The notes under the pieces were generated by a model. It made no database searches, was not told where the DNA came from, and was given only the letters and a program-made list of their open reading frames with translations. Position numbers and translations under genes: made by a program. From positions 1 to 64,000 of the forward strand of contig JBQVNB010000002.1 of assembly GCA_052435735.1 (NCBI GenBank): 64,000 nt of DNA. The letters are read 5' to 3'. This DNA comes from Aliihoeflea sp052435735. Lineage in GTDB: Bacteria; Pseudomonadota; Alphaproteobacteria; Rhizobiales; Rhizobiaceae. Within the stretch, counting starts at the first letter, position 1, and the number at the start of each line of letters is the position of its first letter. Of the stretch, positions 15,258-23,394 are shown one piece after another.

Positions 15258-15307
15258 AACCAATTGGTTGACAATGGCGGTGATGCGCGATACTAAACCA
15301 TATGGTT
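15258..15307 (+). promoter_or_regulatory. promoter with two palindromic operators for the ArsR operon
   Basis: Two 12-bp palindromes of the form AACCANNTGGTT lie at 15258-15269 and 15296-15307, centres 38 bp apart. Between and overlapping them are TTGACA (15268-15273), a 17-bp spacer, and TACTAA (15291-15296). Transcription would start at about 15302-15304, which coincides with the ATG at 15302, implying a leaderless or nearly leaderless mRNA. The operator pair probably binds the ArsR-type protein. Confidence 0.7.
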
Positions 15308-15652
15308 CAATCTCAGCCCGCCCATCTCGACGCCGTCTTCCACGCTTTGTCCGATGCGACGCGGCGCGCGATGGTGGAGCGCCTTGTCTCGGGGCCGCAA
15401 AGCGTCGGTGATCTTGCCGCGCCCTTCGACATGTCGCTTGCCGGCGCGTCGAAGCACATCCGCGTGCTCGAAGGTGCAGGGCTCGTCATGCGCGAAGTTC
15501 GCGGCCGGACCCATCGCTGTAGCCTCGATGCCGCCCGCCTGCGCGACGCGCAGGACTGGCTCGCCCGCTACGAGAAGTTCTGGAATGCGCGGCTTGATGC
15601 GCTGGAAGCGCTGCTGGCTGCCGATGCCGACAAAGGATCGACCGATGACTGA
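15302..15652 (+). CDS. ArsR/SmtB-family winged-helix repressor
   Basis: The 116-residue protein has the ArsR-type winged HTH, with LDAVFHALSDATRRAMVERL at the N-terminus, then FDMSLAGASKHIRVLEGAGLV and a wing. No metal-binding cysteine pair (CxC) is seen, so it is the metal-free subgroup that usually controls SRPBCC/AHSA1 genes. The start ATG lies inside an operator palindrome and at the predicted transcription start; no Shine-Dalgarno is possible there. The stop overlaps the next start by eight bases. It is the first gene of a four-gene operon with two SRPBCC genes and a VOC gene. Confidence 0.9.
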   Translation: MVQSQPAHLDAVFHALSDATRRAMVERLVSGPQSVGDLAAPFDMSLAGASKHIRVLEGAGLVMREVRGRTHRCSLDAARLRDAQDWLARYEKFWNARLDALEALLAADADKGSTDD

Positions 15653-16631
15653 CACCAGAAACCTGACGATCACCCGCACGTTCGACGCCGCGCCGGAACG
15701 CGTATTCGACGCCTGGCTAGATCCGCAAATGGCACGGCTATGGCTCTTCACCGTTCCCGGCGGCGAAATCGTGGTGGCCGAGAACGAGCCACGCGTCGGT
15801 GGAGCCTTCGCCTTCGTCGACAGGCGCACCGATGGCGATATCCGCCATGTCGGCGAATATCTCGAGATCGACCGGCCGCGGCGACTGGTATTCACCTTCG
15901 CCGTCCCGCAGTTTTCGCCGAGTTTCGACCGCGTGACCGTCGACATCGCGCGTCTCGACAGAGGCTGCGAACTCACCTTGATCCATGAGATGGACGCGGC
16001 GCTCTACGACGAATGGGGCGAAGCTTCGATCGGAGGCTGGACGACGATGCTGGGCGCGCTCGCCGCGCAGCTTCGCCGGCGGCCGGACGAGGGCAACGGC
16101 ATGATCGTCGCCCCGAACACGGTCCGCATCGAGCGCATCCTGCCCGGGCCGGCCGAGCGCATCTGGGATTTTCTGACCGACTCGACGAAGCGCCGCCAAT
16201 GGCTCGCGGAAGGCATGATGGAGCCGCACAAGGGCGGCCGTGTCGATCACATCTTCCGCAATGGCGAGCTGTCGCACGAGCCGACGCCGGCAGGCTTCGG
16301 CGATTCGGACGGACCGAGGGTCCGCGTCGGTACGGTGACGGAATTCGAGCCGCATTCGCGACTTTCCTATTTGTGGCCGGGCGGTGACGAGCAGACCAGC
16401 GAGGTGACGTTCGAGCTTTTCCCGCAAGGCGATGCGGTCAAGCTGATCCTCACCCATCGCCGGCTGGCGGCCCCCGGCGAGATGGTGCTCGTCGCGTCCG
16501 GCTGGGACGCGCATCTGGGCGTTCTGATCGACGTGCTGTCGAGCGATGTGCCGCGCGGCTTCTGGTCGACCTTCCAGGCGTTGGAGACGGTCTATCGCCA
16601 GAAATTCGGTGTGAAGGAGCAATCGTCATGA
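15645..16631 (+). CDS. tandem SRPBCC/AHSA1 domain protein
   Basis: The 328-residue protein consists of two START-like AHSA1 domains. The first (about residues 6-150) begins LTITRTFDAAPERVFDAWLD; the second (about 158-315) begins VRIERILPGPAERIWDFLTD. In most relatives these are separate 150-170-residue proteins, so this looks like a fusion of two adjacent paralogues. The domains form hydrophobic ligand pockets; ligands are unknown. It overlaps both neighbours and is clearly co-transcribed with the ArsR gene. The ATG at 15645 was chosen because the earlier open frame lies within the ArsR gene. Confidence 0.88.
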   Translation: MTDTRNLTITRTFDAAPERVFDAWLDPQMARLWLFTVPGGEIVVAENEPRVGGAFAFVDRRTDGDIRHVGEYLEIDRPRRLVFTFAVPQFSPSFDRVTVDIARLDRGCELTLIHEMDAALYDEWGEASIGGWTTMLGALAAQLRRRPDEGNGMIVAPNTVRIERILPGPAERIWDFLTDSTKRRQWLAEGMMEPHKGGRVDHIFRNGELSHEPTPAGFGDSDGPRVRVGTVTEFEPHSRLSYLWPGGDEQTSEVTFELFPQGDAVKLILTHRRLAAPGEMVLVASGWDAHLGVLIDVLSSDVPRGFWSTFQALETVYRQKFGVKEQSS

Positions 16632-17101
16632 CCCATTTTTCCACGACCGTGTCCGTCGATAAATCGCCGCTGGAGGCGTTCCGCGCGATCGTCGATCCGA
16701 GATCCTGGTGGGGTGCTGATATCGAGGGACACGCCGATGTCCTTGGGCAGGATTGGACCTACCGCTACAAGGACCTACATGTCAGCCGGCAACGGACGGC
16801 CGAACTCGTTCCTGGCCGGCGGATCGTCTGGGAGATCGTCGAGGCCCGGATGAGCTTCCTGCGCGACGTCTCGGAGTGGAAGGGCACGAAACTGGCGTTC
16901 GATCTGACACCGCAGGGCGAGGGCACCGAAATCCGCTTCGCCCATGTCGGCCTCGTTCCCGACGTCGAATGCTTCGACATCTGCACCGATGCCTGGACCG
17001 GCCTCATCCATGGCAGCCTGAGGGATCGCATCGAGACGGGCATCGGCCACCCGGACAACATCGAGCAAGCTTCCCGCTTGAGTGAAGGAGCGCCATCGTG
17101 A
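16628..17101 (+). CDS. SRPBCC domain protein
   Basis: The 157-residue single START-like domain protein contains STTVSVDKSPLEAFRAIVD and the conserved PRSWWGADIEG, with TEIRFAHVGLVPDVECFDIC near the C-terminal helix. It is the third gene of the ArsR operon; its start overlaps the previous stop by four bases and its stop overlaps the VOC start likewise. A small hydrophobic ligand is likely, identity unknown. Confidence 0.87.
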   Translation: MTHFSTTVSVDKSPLEAFRAIVDPRSWWGADIEGHADVLGQDWTYRYKDLHVSRQRTAELVPGRRIVWEIVEARMSFLRDVSEWKGTKLAFDLTPQGEGTEIRFAHVGLVPDVECFDICTDAWTGLIHGSLRDRIETGIGHPDNIEQASRLSEGAPS

Positions 17102-17489
17102 TCCGCATCAACGTATCCGCGATCCCCGTCAACGATCAGGCAAAGGCCGAGCGCTTCTATGTCGACATGCTCGGCTTCGTGAAAAAGCGCGACATCCCGT
17201 TCGATGGCGGACGCTGGCTCACGGTTGAAAATCCGGACGGGTCGGGTGTGGAGTTGTTGCTCGAGCCGGCGGGCTTCGATTTCGCCAGGACCTACCAGAA
17301 GGCGTTTACGACAACGGCATTCCGGTGACGTCCTTCGGCTCGGACGATATCGACGCGGACTACGACAGGCTGACGGCGCTGGGCGTCGTTTTCCGTGGCT
17401 CGCCTGCGGAGGAAGAAGGCAGCGGCGTGCGCATCGCCTTGCTGGAGGACGGCTGCGGCAATCTCGTCATGCTGACGCAGGAAGCCTGA
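17098..17489 (+). pseudogene. VOC family (glyoxalase-like) protein, frameshifted
   Basis: Frame 1 encodes MIRINVSAIPVNDQAKAERF through to about residue 69 and then stops at 17328 after a nonsense tail. From about 17305 the +2 frame continues the VOC fold (YDNGIPVTSFGSDDIDADY and LEDGCGNLVMLTQEA) to a stop at 17489. Adding one base at the GCGTTTACG site (17302-17310) would restore a 130-residue protein of normal VOC size. The gene overlaps the SRPBCC gene by four bases and ends the operon. It could be a recent mutation or a sequencing error. Confidence 0.8.
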
Positions 17490-17506
17490 TCCGCGACGGC
17501 AAAAAC

Positions 17507-17534
17507 AAAAGGCCGGGATCGCTCCCGGCCTTTT
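17507..17534. terminator. bidirectional intrinsic terminator
   Basis: AAAAGGCCGGGA (17507-17518) and TCCCGGCCTTTT (17523-17534) enclose a TCGC loop. With A- and T-runs on both sides it can end both the ArsR operon (+) and the LigM gene (-). Confidence 0.9.
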
Positions 17535-17551
17535 CTCATTCCTGGACGCTG

Positions 17552-18949
17552 TCAGGCGGCCGTCTTGCGGCTCCGCCAGCTATCGACATAGCTCTCGCGC
17601 GCATCGCGCGAGTAGGGCACGGCCGAAACGCGCACGCGGATTTCGATCTGCTTCGACGGCTCGACCGTGGTCTTGCCCGAGCCGCCATCCGGCTCGCCCC
17701 AAACGAGGGTCAGAACGTCGCCTTCCTTGATGTCGGCGTCGACTGTGCCGAGCGAGAGCATGCGTCGCTCGTTGTAGCTGTAGCCGGCAAACATCGACAG
17801 GCCGACCATCTTGCCATCCTTCATGATGCGGTCGTAGCTCGACGAGGCATAGTTCGAGAGCGGCAAATCCATGAACTTGGCGTTGTCGCCTTCCTGGAAC
17901 ATGGTCGCGAAGGCGGCGATCACGTCGTCCGGGTTCCACTCGAAGGTGACCTTCCGGCGATGCGGACCGTCGGCCATCTTCTCCAGCGCCTCACGGCCGA
18001 TGAAGTCGTGGTCGAACTTGACGTAGATGCCGTAGCCGAGATCCCACGGGGTCAGGTAATAGTCCTCGATGTCGTCGGAAATGTAAGAGCCGCCGATGGC
18101 GCCGGTCGCCTCGTAGCTCTTGTCCGACAGCCACTCGCGATAGCCCTTCATGCTCTCGCCTGTGTAGATCGCCGGCAGCGGCGAGGGAATCCAGCCCGAT
18201 TCGAGCGTGTTGGTCGCATAGGCGCGGCTGCCGACTGCGACAAGCCCATGCTCCTCGCCGGCCGCGATGATGGCGTCGCGGATGACGTCGTAATCCTCAT
18301 AGGGGCCGTAGAGTTCGAGGCCGGGCACGCCCGCCATGCCGTGCCGCAGAGCGCGCACCTTTTTGCCCGCGACGTTGATCCAGTCCATGTTGAAGAACTT
18401 GATCTCCGGCACAGGGGCGCCGTTGAGCTTTTCGAGGATCGCCGGCGCATTCGGGCCCTGGACCTGGAAACGGTAGTGACGGCGCAGCACCGGCTTGCCC
18501 TGCGGGCGCGAGGGCGAGCGCGGGTCTTCGGTCAGCTTGACGTCATAGTCGCCGGTCTCGGCGTGATACTGCACCCAGCTCACCGTCGGCGCGCGGCCGA
18601 CGAGGTTGAACTCTGTCTCGCTCTCGCGGAACATGATCACGTCGCCGATGACGTAGCCTTCCGGCGTCACCGGGACGAAATGCTTCGCCTTGCCCGGTGT
18701 GAAATTCTTGAACGAGTTGATCGCCAGATAGGAGAGGAGCTTTTCGGCGTCCGGTCCCTCGACCTTCAGTTCGGCCATGTGGTGCGACTGGTCGAACAAC
18801 ACCGCGCTTTCGCGCCAGGCGCGCTGCTCGTCGCGCCAGTTGGTGAATTCGGGCGCGACGACCGGATAGACATAGGCGCCGATCTTGGAATTGCGCAGCA
18901 TGTCGACCGTGCTGCCGGCAGACTTCAGCTTCTGTTCGAGATTGCTCAT
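17552..18949 (-). CDS. ligM: LigM-like tetrahydrofolate-dependent O-demethylase (GcvT family)
   Basis: The 465-residue protein resembles Sphingobium LigM, which moves the methyl group of vanillate or 3-O-methylgallate to tetrahydrofolate. Visible family sequence includes MLRNSKIGAYVYPVVAPEF at the N-terminus, VLFDQSHHMAEL, the central ALRHGMAGVPGLELYGPYED, and NTLESGWIPSPLPAIYTGE, ending in the GcvT C-terminal barrel with YSYNERRMLSLG. GGAGG precedes ATG 18949. A GntR-family gene lies 144 bp upstream on the same strand and a GntR-type operator lies between them. The exact aromatic substrate is inferred; related aminomethyltransferase-like enzymes use other methoxy compounds. Confidence 0.78.
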   Translation of the reverse strand: MSNLEQKLKSAGSTVDMLRNSKIGAYVYPVVAPEFTNWRDEQRAWRESAVLFDQSHHMAELKVEGPDAEKLLSYLAINSFKNFTPGKAKHFVPVTPEGYVIGDVIMFRESETEFNLVGRAPTVSWVQYHAETGDYDVKLTEDPRSPSRPQGKPVLRRHYRFQVQGPNAPAILEKLNGAPVPEIKFFNMDWINVAGKKVRALRHGMAGVPGLELYGPYEDYDVIRDAIIAAGEEHGLVAVGSRAYATNTLESGWIPSPLPAIYTGESMKGYREWLSDKSYEATGAIGGSYISDDIEDYYLTPWDLGYGIYVKFDHDFIGREALEKMADGPHRRKVTFEWNPDDVIAAFATMFQEGDNAKFMDLPLSNYASSSYDRIMKDGKMVGLSMFAGYSYNERRMLSLGTVDADIKEGDVLTLVWGEPDGGSGKTTVEPSKQIEIRVRVSAVPYSRDARESYVDSWRSRKTAA

Positions 18950-19079
18950 GGATTTCCTCCCGGGAATGATGATGCGACGCGTCGTCGGCAGGCTTGGAAG
19001 GCCGGCAACGCGCGTCGTTGGATACAGAATGGCGCGGAAATGACCGAAGTCAAGCTGACATGGCCGCAATCAATGAATT

Positions 19080-19091
19080 TCTGTATACAGA
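19080..19091. promoter_or_regulatory. GntR-type operator ahead of the LigM-like gene
   Basis: The perfect palindrome TCTGTATACAGA lies two bases past the GntR gene's stop and 130 bp before the ligM-like start. A second, imperfect half-site GATACAGAA lies at 19021-19029. TGTATACA-type palindromes are typical of FadR-class GntR regulators. Confidence 0.65.
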
Positions 19092-19093
19092 GA

Positions 19094-19825
19094 TCAGGTT
19101 GCGATCAGCGACAGTCCGGGCACGCGGCCGATCAGGTTCGGCGCCTCGCCGACCACGAAGTCGAGATTCTTGCGGGCGAGCCGTGCATGTTCGCGGCCGA
19201 GCGCCTCTGCCCGCGCACCCTCGCGCATCGCGATCGCCTCGACGATGTCGCGGTGCTGGCGCTGGGCATGGCTGAGCGAGCGGCGAAAGGCGAGCACGTC
19301 CGCCTGGTTTTCGAGGAAGGCGCTGGGCGAGGCGAAGGGCAGGTGCATCGCCCGCTCGACCTCGCGCCGCATGGTCTCGCTGCCCGCAAGCCCTGCGAGC
19401 ATGGCGTGAAACTCGGTGTTGAGCTCGACATACTGGTCGAAGAGCATGTCCTCCGGCCGTTCGCGAAAGCAGGTGTCGAGCTCGTCGACGAGGTCGCGGA
19501 TCGCTTTCAGCCGCTCGGGCGCGACGCCGCGCTCGGCCGCCAACCGCGCCGCCGTTCCCTCAAGCACACCGCGCAGCTCGATCGCGTCGATCACGTCGGC
19601 GAGCGTGAAGGCGCGAACGGTGTAGCCGCCCGAGGGCAGCGGCTCCAGCAATCCTTCCTGCTCCAGCCGCGCGAGGGCGGCGCGCAGCGGCGTGCGCGAG
19701 ATTTCGAGTTGTTCGGAGAGGCCGATTTCGGAAAGACGTTGGCCGGGCTGGACCGAACCGCCGAGCACGAGCTGGCGGACTCCGAGGAGCGCTTTCAATG
19801 CCTGGCTGTCGCGCCGCTTTTCCAT
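19094..19825 (-). CDS. GntR family transcriptional regulator (FCD domain, VanR-like)
   Basis: The 243-residue protein has an N-terminal winged HTH (about residues 10-75; GQRLSEIGLSEQLEISRTPL, ALARLEQEGLLEP) and a C-terminal all-helical FCD effector domain (about 85-220) containing the metal-ligand histidines of the family (NTEFHAMLAGLAGS, HRDIVEAI). VanR-type relatives control vanillate metabolism; its position just upstream of the LigM-like gene with a TGTATACA palindrome between them supports local control of O-demethylation. It begins five bases after coaBC ends, so some expression may come from the coaBC promoter. Confidence 0.88.
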   Translation of the reverse strand: MEKRRDSQALKALLGVRQLVLGGSVQPGQRLSEIGLSEQLEISRTPLRAALARLEQEGLLEPLPSGGYTVRAFTLADVIDAIELRGVLEGTAARLAAERGVAPERLKAIRDLVDELDTCFRERPEDMLFDQYVELNTEFHAMLAGLAGSETMRREVERAMHLPFASPSAFLENQADVLAFRRSLSHAQRQHRDIVEAIAMREGARAEALGREHARLARKNLDFVVGEAPNLIGRVPGLSLIAT

Positions 19826-19830
19826 CCCGA

Positions 19831-21054
19831 TCAGTCGCGCAGCCGCTCGGCGACGAGGCTGGCGAGCTTTGCCGCGACTTCGTCCTTGGTCATTTCGGGC
19901 CAGGCATCGGTGCCAGCGCGCGAGACGATGGTGACGCGATTGTTCGCCCCGCCCATGATGCCGCCCGCCGACGTCGCGCCCGCGGCCGAGACGTCGTTGG
20001 CGACGATGAAGTCCGCGCCCTTGCGATCGAGCTTGGCTGCCGCGTGGTCGAGCAGCTTCTCGGTCTCGGCGGCAAAGCCGATGACGAGCTTGGGCCGCTC
20101 GGCATGGTGGCCGATCGCCGCGAGGATGTCGGGGTTCTCGGTCATGGAAAGGCTCGGAGCACCCGCGCCGGTCACTTTCTTGATCTTCTCGCCATTCTCG
20201 GCCTCCGGGCGCCAGTCGGCGACGGCGGCGACGAAGATCGCGGCATCGGCCGGCAGCGCGGCGTCGACCGCCGCCTTCATCTGCCGTGCCGTCTCGACAT
20301 GCACCGTCGTCACGTTGGCCGGATCAGGGATAGAGACGGGACCGGAGACGAGCCGCACATCCGCGCCGAGCCTTGCCAGCGCCGCGGCGATCGCGTGGCC
20401 CTGCTTGCCCGACGAGCGGTTGGCGATATAGCGCACCGGGTCTATCGGCTCTTGCGTCGGGCCCGACGTGACGATGACGCGCTTGCCGGCAAGCGGCTTT
20501 TCCACGTCGCCCAAGAGCGCCTCGACCGCCGCAACGATCTCCAGCGGCTCGGCCATCCGGCCTTCGCCCGCCTCGTTGCTCTCCGCCATCTCGCCCCGCG
20601 CAGGCCCGACGAAGCGGATACCGTCGGCCTCCAGCGTCGCCCGGCTGCGGCGCGTCGCAGCATGGCGCCACATCGCCGGGTTCATCGCCGGCGCGACCAG
20701 CACCGGCTTGTTCGTCGCCAGAAGCACGGTCGAGGCGAGATCGTCCGCCAGCCCATGCGCCATCTTCGCCATCAGGTCGGCGGTGGCAGGCGCGACGACG
20801 ATCAGATCGGCCTCGCGCGACAACCGGATATGGCCGACATCGTGCTCGGCCTGCCGGTCGAAGAGTTCGGTGAAAACGTGATCAGCCGACAGCGCACCGA
20901 CCGCAAGCGGCGTCACGAACTCCTGCGCCCCCTTCGTCATCACGCACCGAACCTTCGCCCCGCGCTCGCGCAACCGGCGGATCAGGTCCAGCGACTTGTA
21001 CGCCGCGATCCCGCCGGAAATGATCAGGAGAATGCGCGTATTCGAAAGGGTCAT
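19831..21054 (-). CDS. coaBC: bifunctional phosphopantothenoylcysteine decarboxylase/phosphopantothenate-cysteine ligase
   Basis: It catalyses two steps of coenzyme A synthesis from 4'-phosphopantothenate. The 407-residue protein has an N-terminal CoaC flavoprotein domain (RILLIISGGIAAYKSLDLIR, DLIVVAPATADLMAKMAHG, APAMNPAMW) and a C-terminal CoaB ligase domain from about residue 190 (VIVTSGPTQEPIDPVRYIAN, RSSGKQGHAIA). Length and order are normal. It is followed closely by the GntR gene and preceded by the VapC gene with ten bases between. Confidence 0.95.
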   Translation of the reverse strand: MTLSNTRILLIISGGIAAYKSLDLIRRLRERGAKVRCVMTKGAQEFVTPLAVGALSADHVFTELFDRQAEHDVGHIRLSREADLIVVAPATADLMAKMAHGLADDLASTVLLATNKPVLVAPAMNPAMWRHAATRRSRATLEADGIRFVGPARGEMAESNEAGEGRMAEPLEIVAAVEALLGDVEKPLAGKRVIVTSGPTQEPIDPVRYIANRSSGKQGHAIAAALARLGADVRLVSGPVSIPDPANVTTVHVETARQMKAAVDAALPADAAIFVAAVADWRPEAENGEKIKKVTGAGAPSLSMTENPDILAAIGHHAERPKLVIGFAAETEKLLDHAAAKLDRKGADFIVANDVSAAGATSAGGIMGGANNRVTIVSRAGTDAWPEMTKDEVAAKLASLVAERLRD

Positions 21055-21064
21055 GCTGCGCTCG

Positions 21065-21469
21065 TCATCGCGCCGGCTTCAGCGCCGGCTCGATGTCGGT
21101 ATGGACGAAATCGTCGCCCTTGAACAGAAGCGGCATGTTCCGCGACTTCGCCAGCGCGTAGGAGAAGCAGTCGCCGAAACTGAGCTTGGCCCGATGGCCG
21201 GAGCCGCGGCTGAACCGGAGCCGGCAGTCAAGCGCGACGTCGAGTTCGGCCGGTCCAAAGGGAACCAGTGTGATCAGCGTGTCGGCGACCAGATCGCGGA
21301 GGAACGGCATTCCCAAATTAGGTGCGATTCCCGCGAGCACGAAGGCGCATTCGAGATAAGTCGGTGTCGCCATGATCTTACCCGGCGTATTGGCGAGTGC
21401 GGCGGCGAACTCGGCGGCCTCCGGCTCCCTCCTCGCAATCGCAATGATCGCGGACGAATCGATGACCAT
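21065..21469 (-). CDS. VapC-like PIN-domain toxin
   Basis: The 134-residue PIN-domain RNase has the expected acidic residues: Asp in MVIDSSAIIAI (residue 4), Glu in PTYLECAFVL (about 40), Asp in FGDCFSYALAK (about 100) and Asp in FKGDDF (about 117). VapC toxins cleave specific RNAs, often initiator tRNA. The start codon overlaps the antitoxin stop by one base. The gene ends ten bases before coaBC, so the toxin operon probably reads into coaBC. Confidence 0.92.
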   Translation of the reverse strand: MVIDSSAIIAIARREPEAAEFAAALANTPGKIMATPTYLECAFVLAGIAPNLGMPFLRDLVADTLITLVPFGPAELDVALDCRLRFSRGSGHRAKLSFGDCFSYALAKSRNMPLLFKGDDFVHTDIEPALKPAR

Positions 21470-21747
21470 CAGATCAAATCGTCGTAGACGCCGCAGAGGG
21501 TGTCGCTCAGTTCCTTTTGCGAGTAGTGCTCGAACCGGCGGTCTTTTGGCGGGTCGCTTTCAAGCGCGGCGGCGCGTCGCATGATTTCGCTGGCATCGAT
21601 GCGGGTGGTACGCCCCTCAGGCCCTCTCGCCTTGTCGAGCACGAGTTGGCGCAGGGAGTCCTCCAGAGAACGTCCGTCCTCCGCTGCCATGACGCGAAGG
21701 GTCTGCTTCACATCGTCCGGGACATTCCTGATGGTCATTGTGGCCAT
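21469..21747 (-). CDS. VapB/FitA-like antitoxin (ribbon-helix-helix)
   Basis: The 92-residue protein starts with the short ribbon-helix-helix motif MATMTIRNVPDDVKQTLRVM and a helix rich in acidic residues, then a C-terminal arm that would wrap the PIN toxin (SQKELSDTLCGVYDDLI). The FitA-type N-terminus is clear. ATG 21747 is supported by GGAGA nine bases upstream. An almost symmetric operator lies 11 bp upstream at 21758-21794. A longer open frame to 22113 lies inside ubiB and is ignored. Confidence 0.9.
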   Translation of the reverse strand: MATMTIRNVPDDVKQTLRVMAAEDGRSLEDSLRQLVLDKARGPEGRTTRIDASEIMRRAAALESDPPKDRRFEHYSQKELSDTLCGVYDDLI

Positions 21748-21757
21748 GACAGTCTCC

Positions 21758-21794
21758 TTGACTGCAATGTAGGCAATGCTGTCATTGCAGTCAA
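21758..21794. promoter_or_regulatory. VapB operator, 12-bp inverted repeat
   Basis: TTGACTGCAATG (21758-21769) and its exact complement (21783-21794) are separated by 13 bases that contain another GCAATG half-site. It sits just upstream of vapB and downstream of the ubiB stop. Binding by the VapBC complex is the likely function. Confidence 0.7.
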
Positions 21795-21806
21795 ATTGGG
21801 GTTCCG

Positions 21807-23381
21807 TCAGGTCGCCTGGACCGCGATCCACACCAACGTTGCGGCGATCACCCAAAGCGCGATCCGCCCGGAGCGCGTATGCCGCGCTTCCGCCTTGCCG
21901 ATCTTCGCCGCTGTTTCGTCGTCGAAGCGCAGCCCGTTTTCGGCCATGGCGTCGACCTCGCGCGACAGGCGCTCGGTGCGTGCGGCGATGTCGGGCGCCT
22001 GGCGGGCGAGAGCGGCGAGCGCGAAGGCGGCATCGCGGGCGTCTTCCGCAAAGCCGCGCGGACCGAGATTGGCGCGTATCCAGTCGCCGACGACAGGCTC
22101 GGCCGTCTTCCACATGTTGAACGCCGGGTCGAGCGAGCGGGCGACGCCCTCGACGACGACCATGGTCTTTTGCAGGAGAAGCAGTTCGGAGCGCGTCTCC
22201 ATGTCGAAGAGTTCGGTCACCTCGAAAAGCAGCGTCAAAAGCCGCGCCATCGAGATCGTCTCGGCCGGCTGGCCGTGGATCGGCTCGCCGATCGCGCGGA
22301 TCGCCTGCGCGAAGGCACGCACGTCATGGGTGCGCGGCACGTAGCCGGCCTCGAAATGCACCTCGGCGACGCGCACATAGTCGCGCGTGATGAAGCCGTA
22401 GAGGATTTCGGCGAGGAACCGGCGCTCCTTCTTGCCGAGCCGCCCGGCTATGCCGAGATCGACCGCGACAATGGTGCCGTCGGGCTCGACGAAGAGGTTG
22501 CCCGGGTGCATGTCGGCATGGAAGAAGCCGTCGCGCAGCGTGTGGCGCAGGAAGGACTGGATCAGGTTCGCGGCGATGCGCTTGAAGTCGTGGCCGGCGG
22601 CCTGCATCGCCTCGACATCCGACATCTTGATGCCGTCGATCCACTCCATCGTGATGACATCGCGGCCCGTTCGCTCCCAGTCGACCCAGGGCACGCGAAA
22701 CCCGGGATCGGCGGCCGTGTTCTCGCCGAGTTCGGAAAGCGCGGCCGCCTCCAGCCGCAGGTCCATCTCGATCCGCGTCGTCTGGGCGAGCGTCTTGGCC
22801 ACTTCCACCGGCTTCAGCCGGCGCGCGGAAGGAATGAACCGCTCTTGCATGTGTGCGGCAAGAAAGAAGCCTTCGAGGTCATTGGCGAACCGTCGCCGCA
22901 CGCCCGGCCGGATCACCTTGACCGCGACTTTTTCCACGCGTCCCTGCCGATCGATCGTGCCGGGATGGACCTGCGCGATCGAGGCGGCGGCGATCGGCTC
23001 TTCGAGGGTGAGGAACAGCTCGTCCACCGGCCGGCCAAGCGATTCCTCGATCTCCGCGCGAGAAAGCGCGGTCGGGAAGGTCGACATCTGGTCTTGAAGG
23101 CGGGCGAGCTGGTCGGCGACGTCCGTGCCGACGACATCGGGTCGCGTCGCGAGAAACTGGCCGAGCTTGACGTAGGACGGGCCGAGCCGGTCGACCGCCT
23201 TCGACATGCGGTCGGCGGCGTCATGGCCGCGCGAGCGCCGCCGCGCGAGCTTGCGCGCGAACTGCCACGCAACGCGCGGCGCGCCGATGAGCTGATCGCC
23301 GGGAAGCGCGGCGATCACGCCCTCGCGCGCGAGAATCCAGCCGGCATGGGCCAGGCGAAAATAGGCTGCAGGCGTGGTCAT
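21807..23381 (-). CDS. ubiB: UbiB family protein (ubiquinone biosynthesis, ABC1/ADCK-like kinase)
   Basis: The 524-residue protein is an atypical kinase-like factor needed for ubiquinone synthesis. The KxGQ motif is visible in PSYVKLGQFLATRPD, the nucleotide-binding and catalytic parts in DGFFHADMHPGNLF and VDLGIAGRLGKKERRF. The C-terminus has a transmembrane segment (IALWVIAATLVWIAVQA), as in E. coli UbiB. It starts 13 bp after ubiE, with which it forms an operon. Confidence 0.95.
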   Translation of the reverse strand: MTTPAAYFRLAHAGWILAREGVIAALPGDQLIGAPRVAWQFARKLARRRSRGHDAADRMSKAVDRLGPSYVKLGQFLATRPDVVGTDVADQLARLQDQMSTFPTALSRAEIEESLGRPVDELFLTLEEPIAAASIAQVHPGTIDRQGRVEKVAVKVIRPGVRRRFANDLEGFFLAAHMQERFIPSARRLKPVEVAKTLAQTTRIEMDLRLEAAALSELGENTAADPGFRVPWVDWERTGRDVITMEWIDGIKMSDVEAMQAAGHDFKRIAANLIQSFLRHTLRDGFFHADMHPGNLFVEPDGTIVAVDLGIAGRLGKKERRFLAEILYGFITRDYVRVAEVHFEAGYVPRTHDVRAFAQAIRAIGEPIHGQPAETISMARLLTLLFEVTELFDMETRSELLLLQKTMVVVEGVARSLDPAFNMWKTAEPVVGDWIRANLGPRGFAEDARDAAFALAALARQAPDIAARTERLSREVDAMAENGLRFDDETAAKIGKAEARHTRSGRIALWVIAATLVWIAVQAT

Positions 23382-23394
23382 CGAGCGGCCGGCC

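Noticed and set aside
17204..20431. A 1,075-codon open frame on the plus strand
   Set aside because: It is the reverse shadow of ligM, the GntR gene and coaBC, with Arg/His/Asp-rich composition and no domain; high GC makes such frames common.
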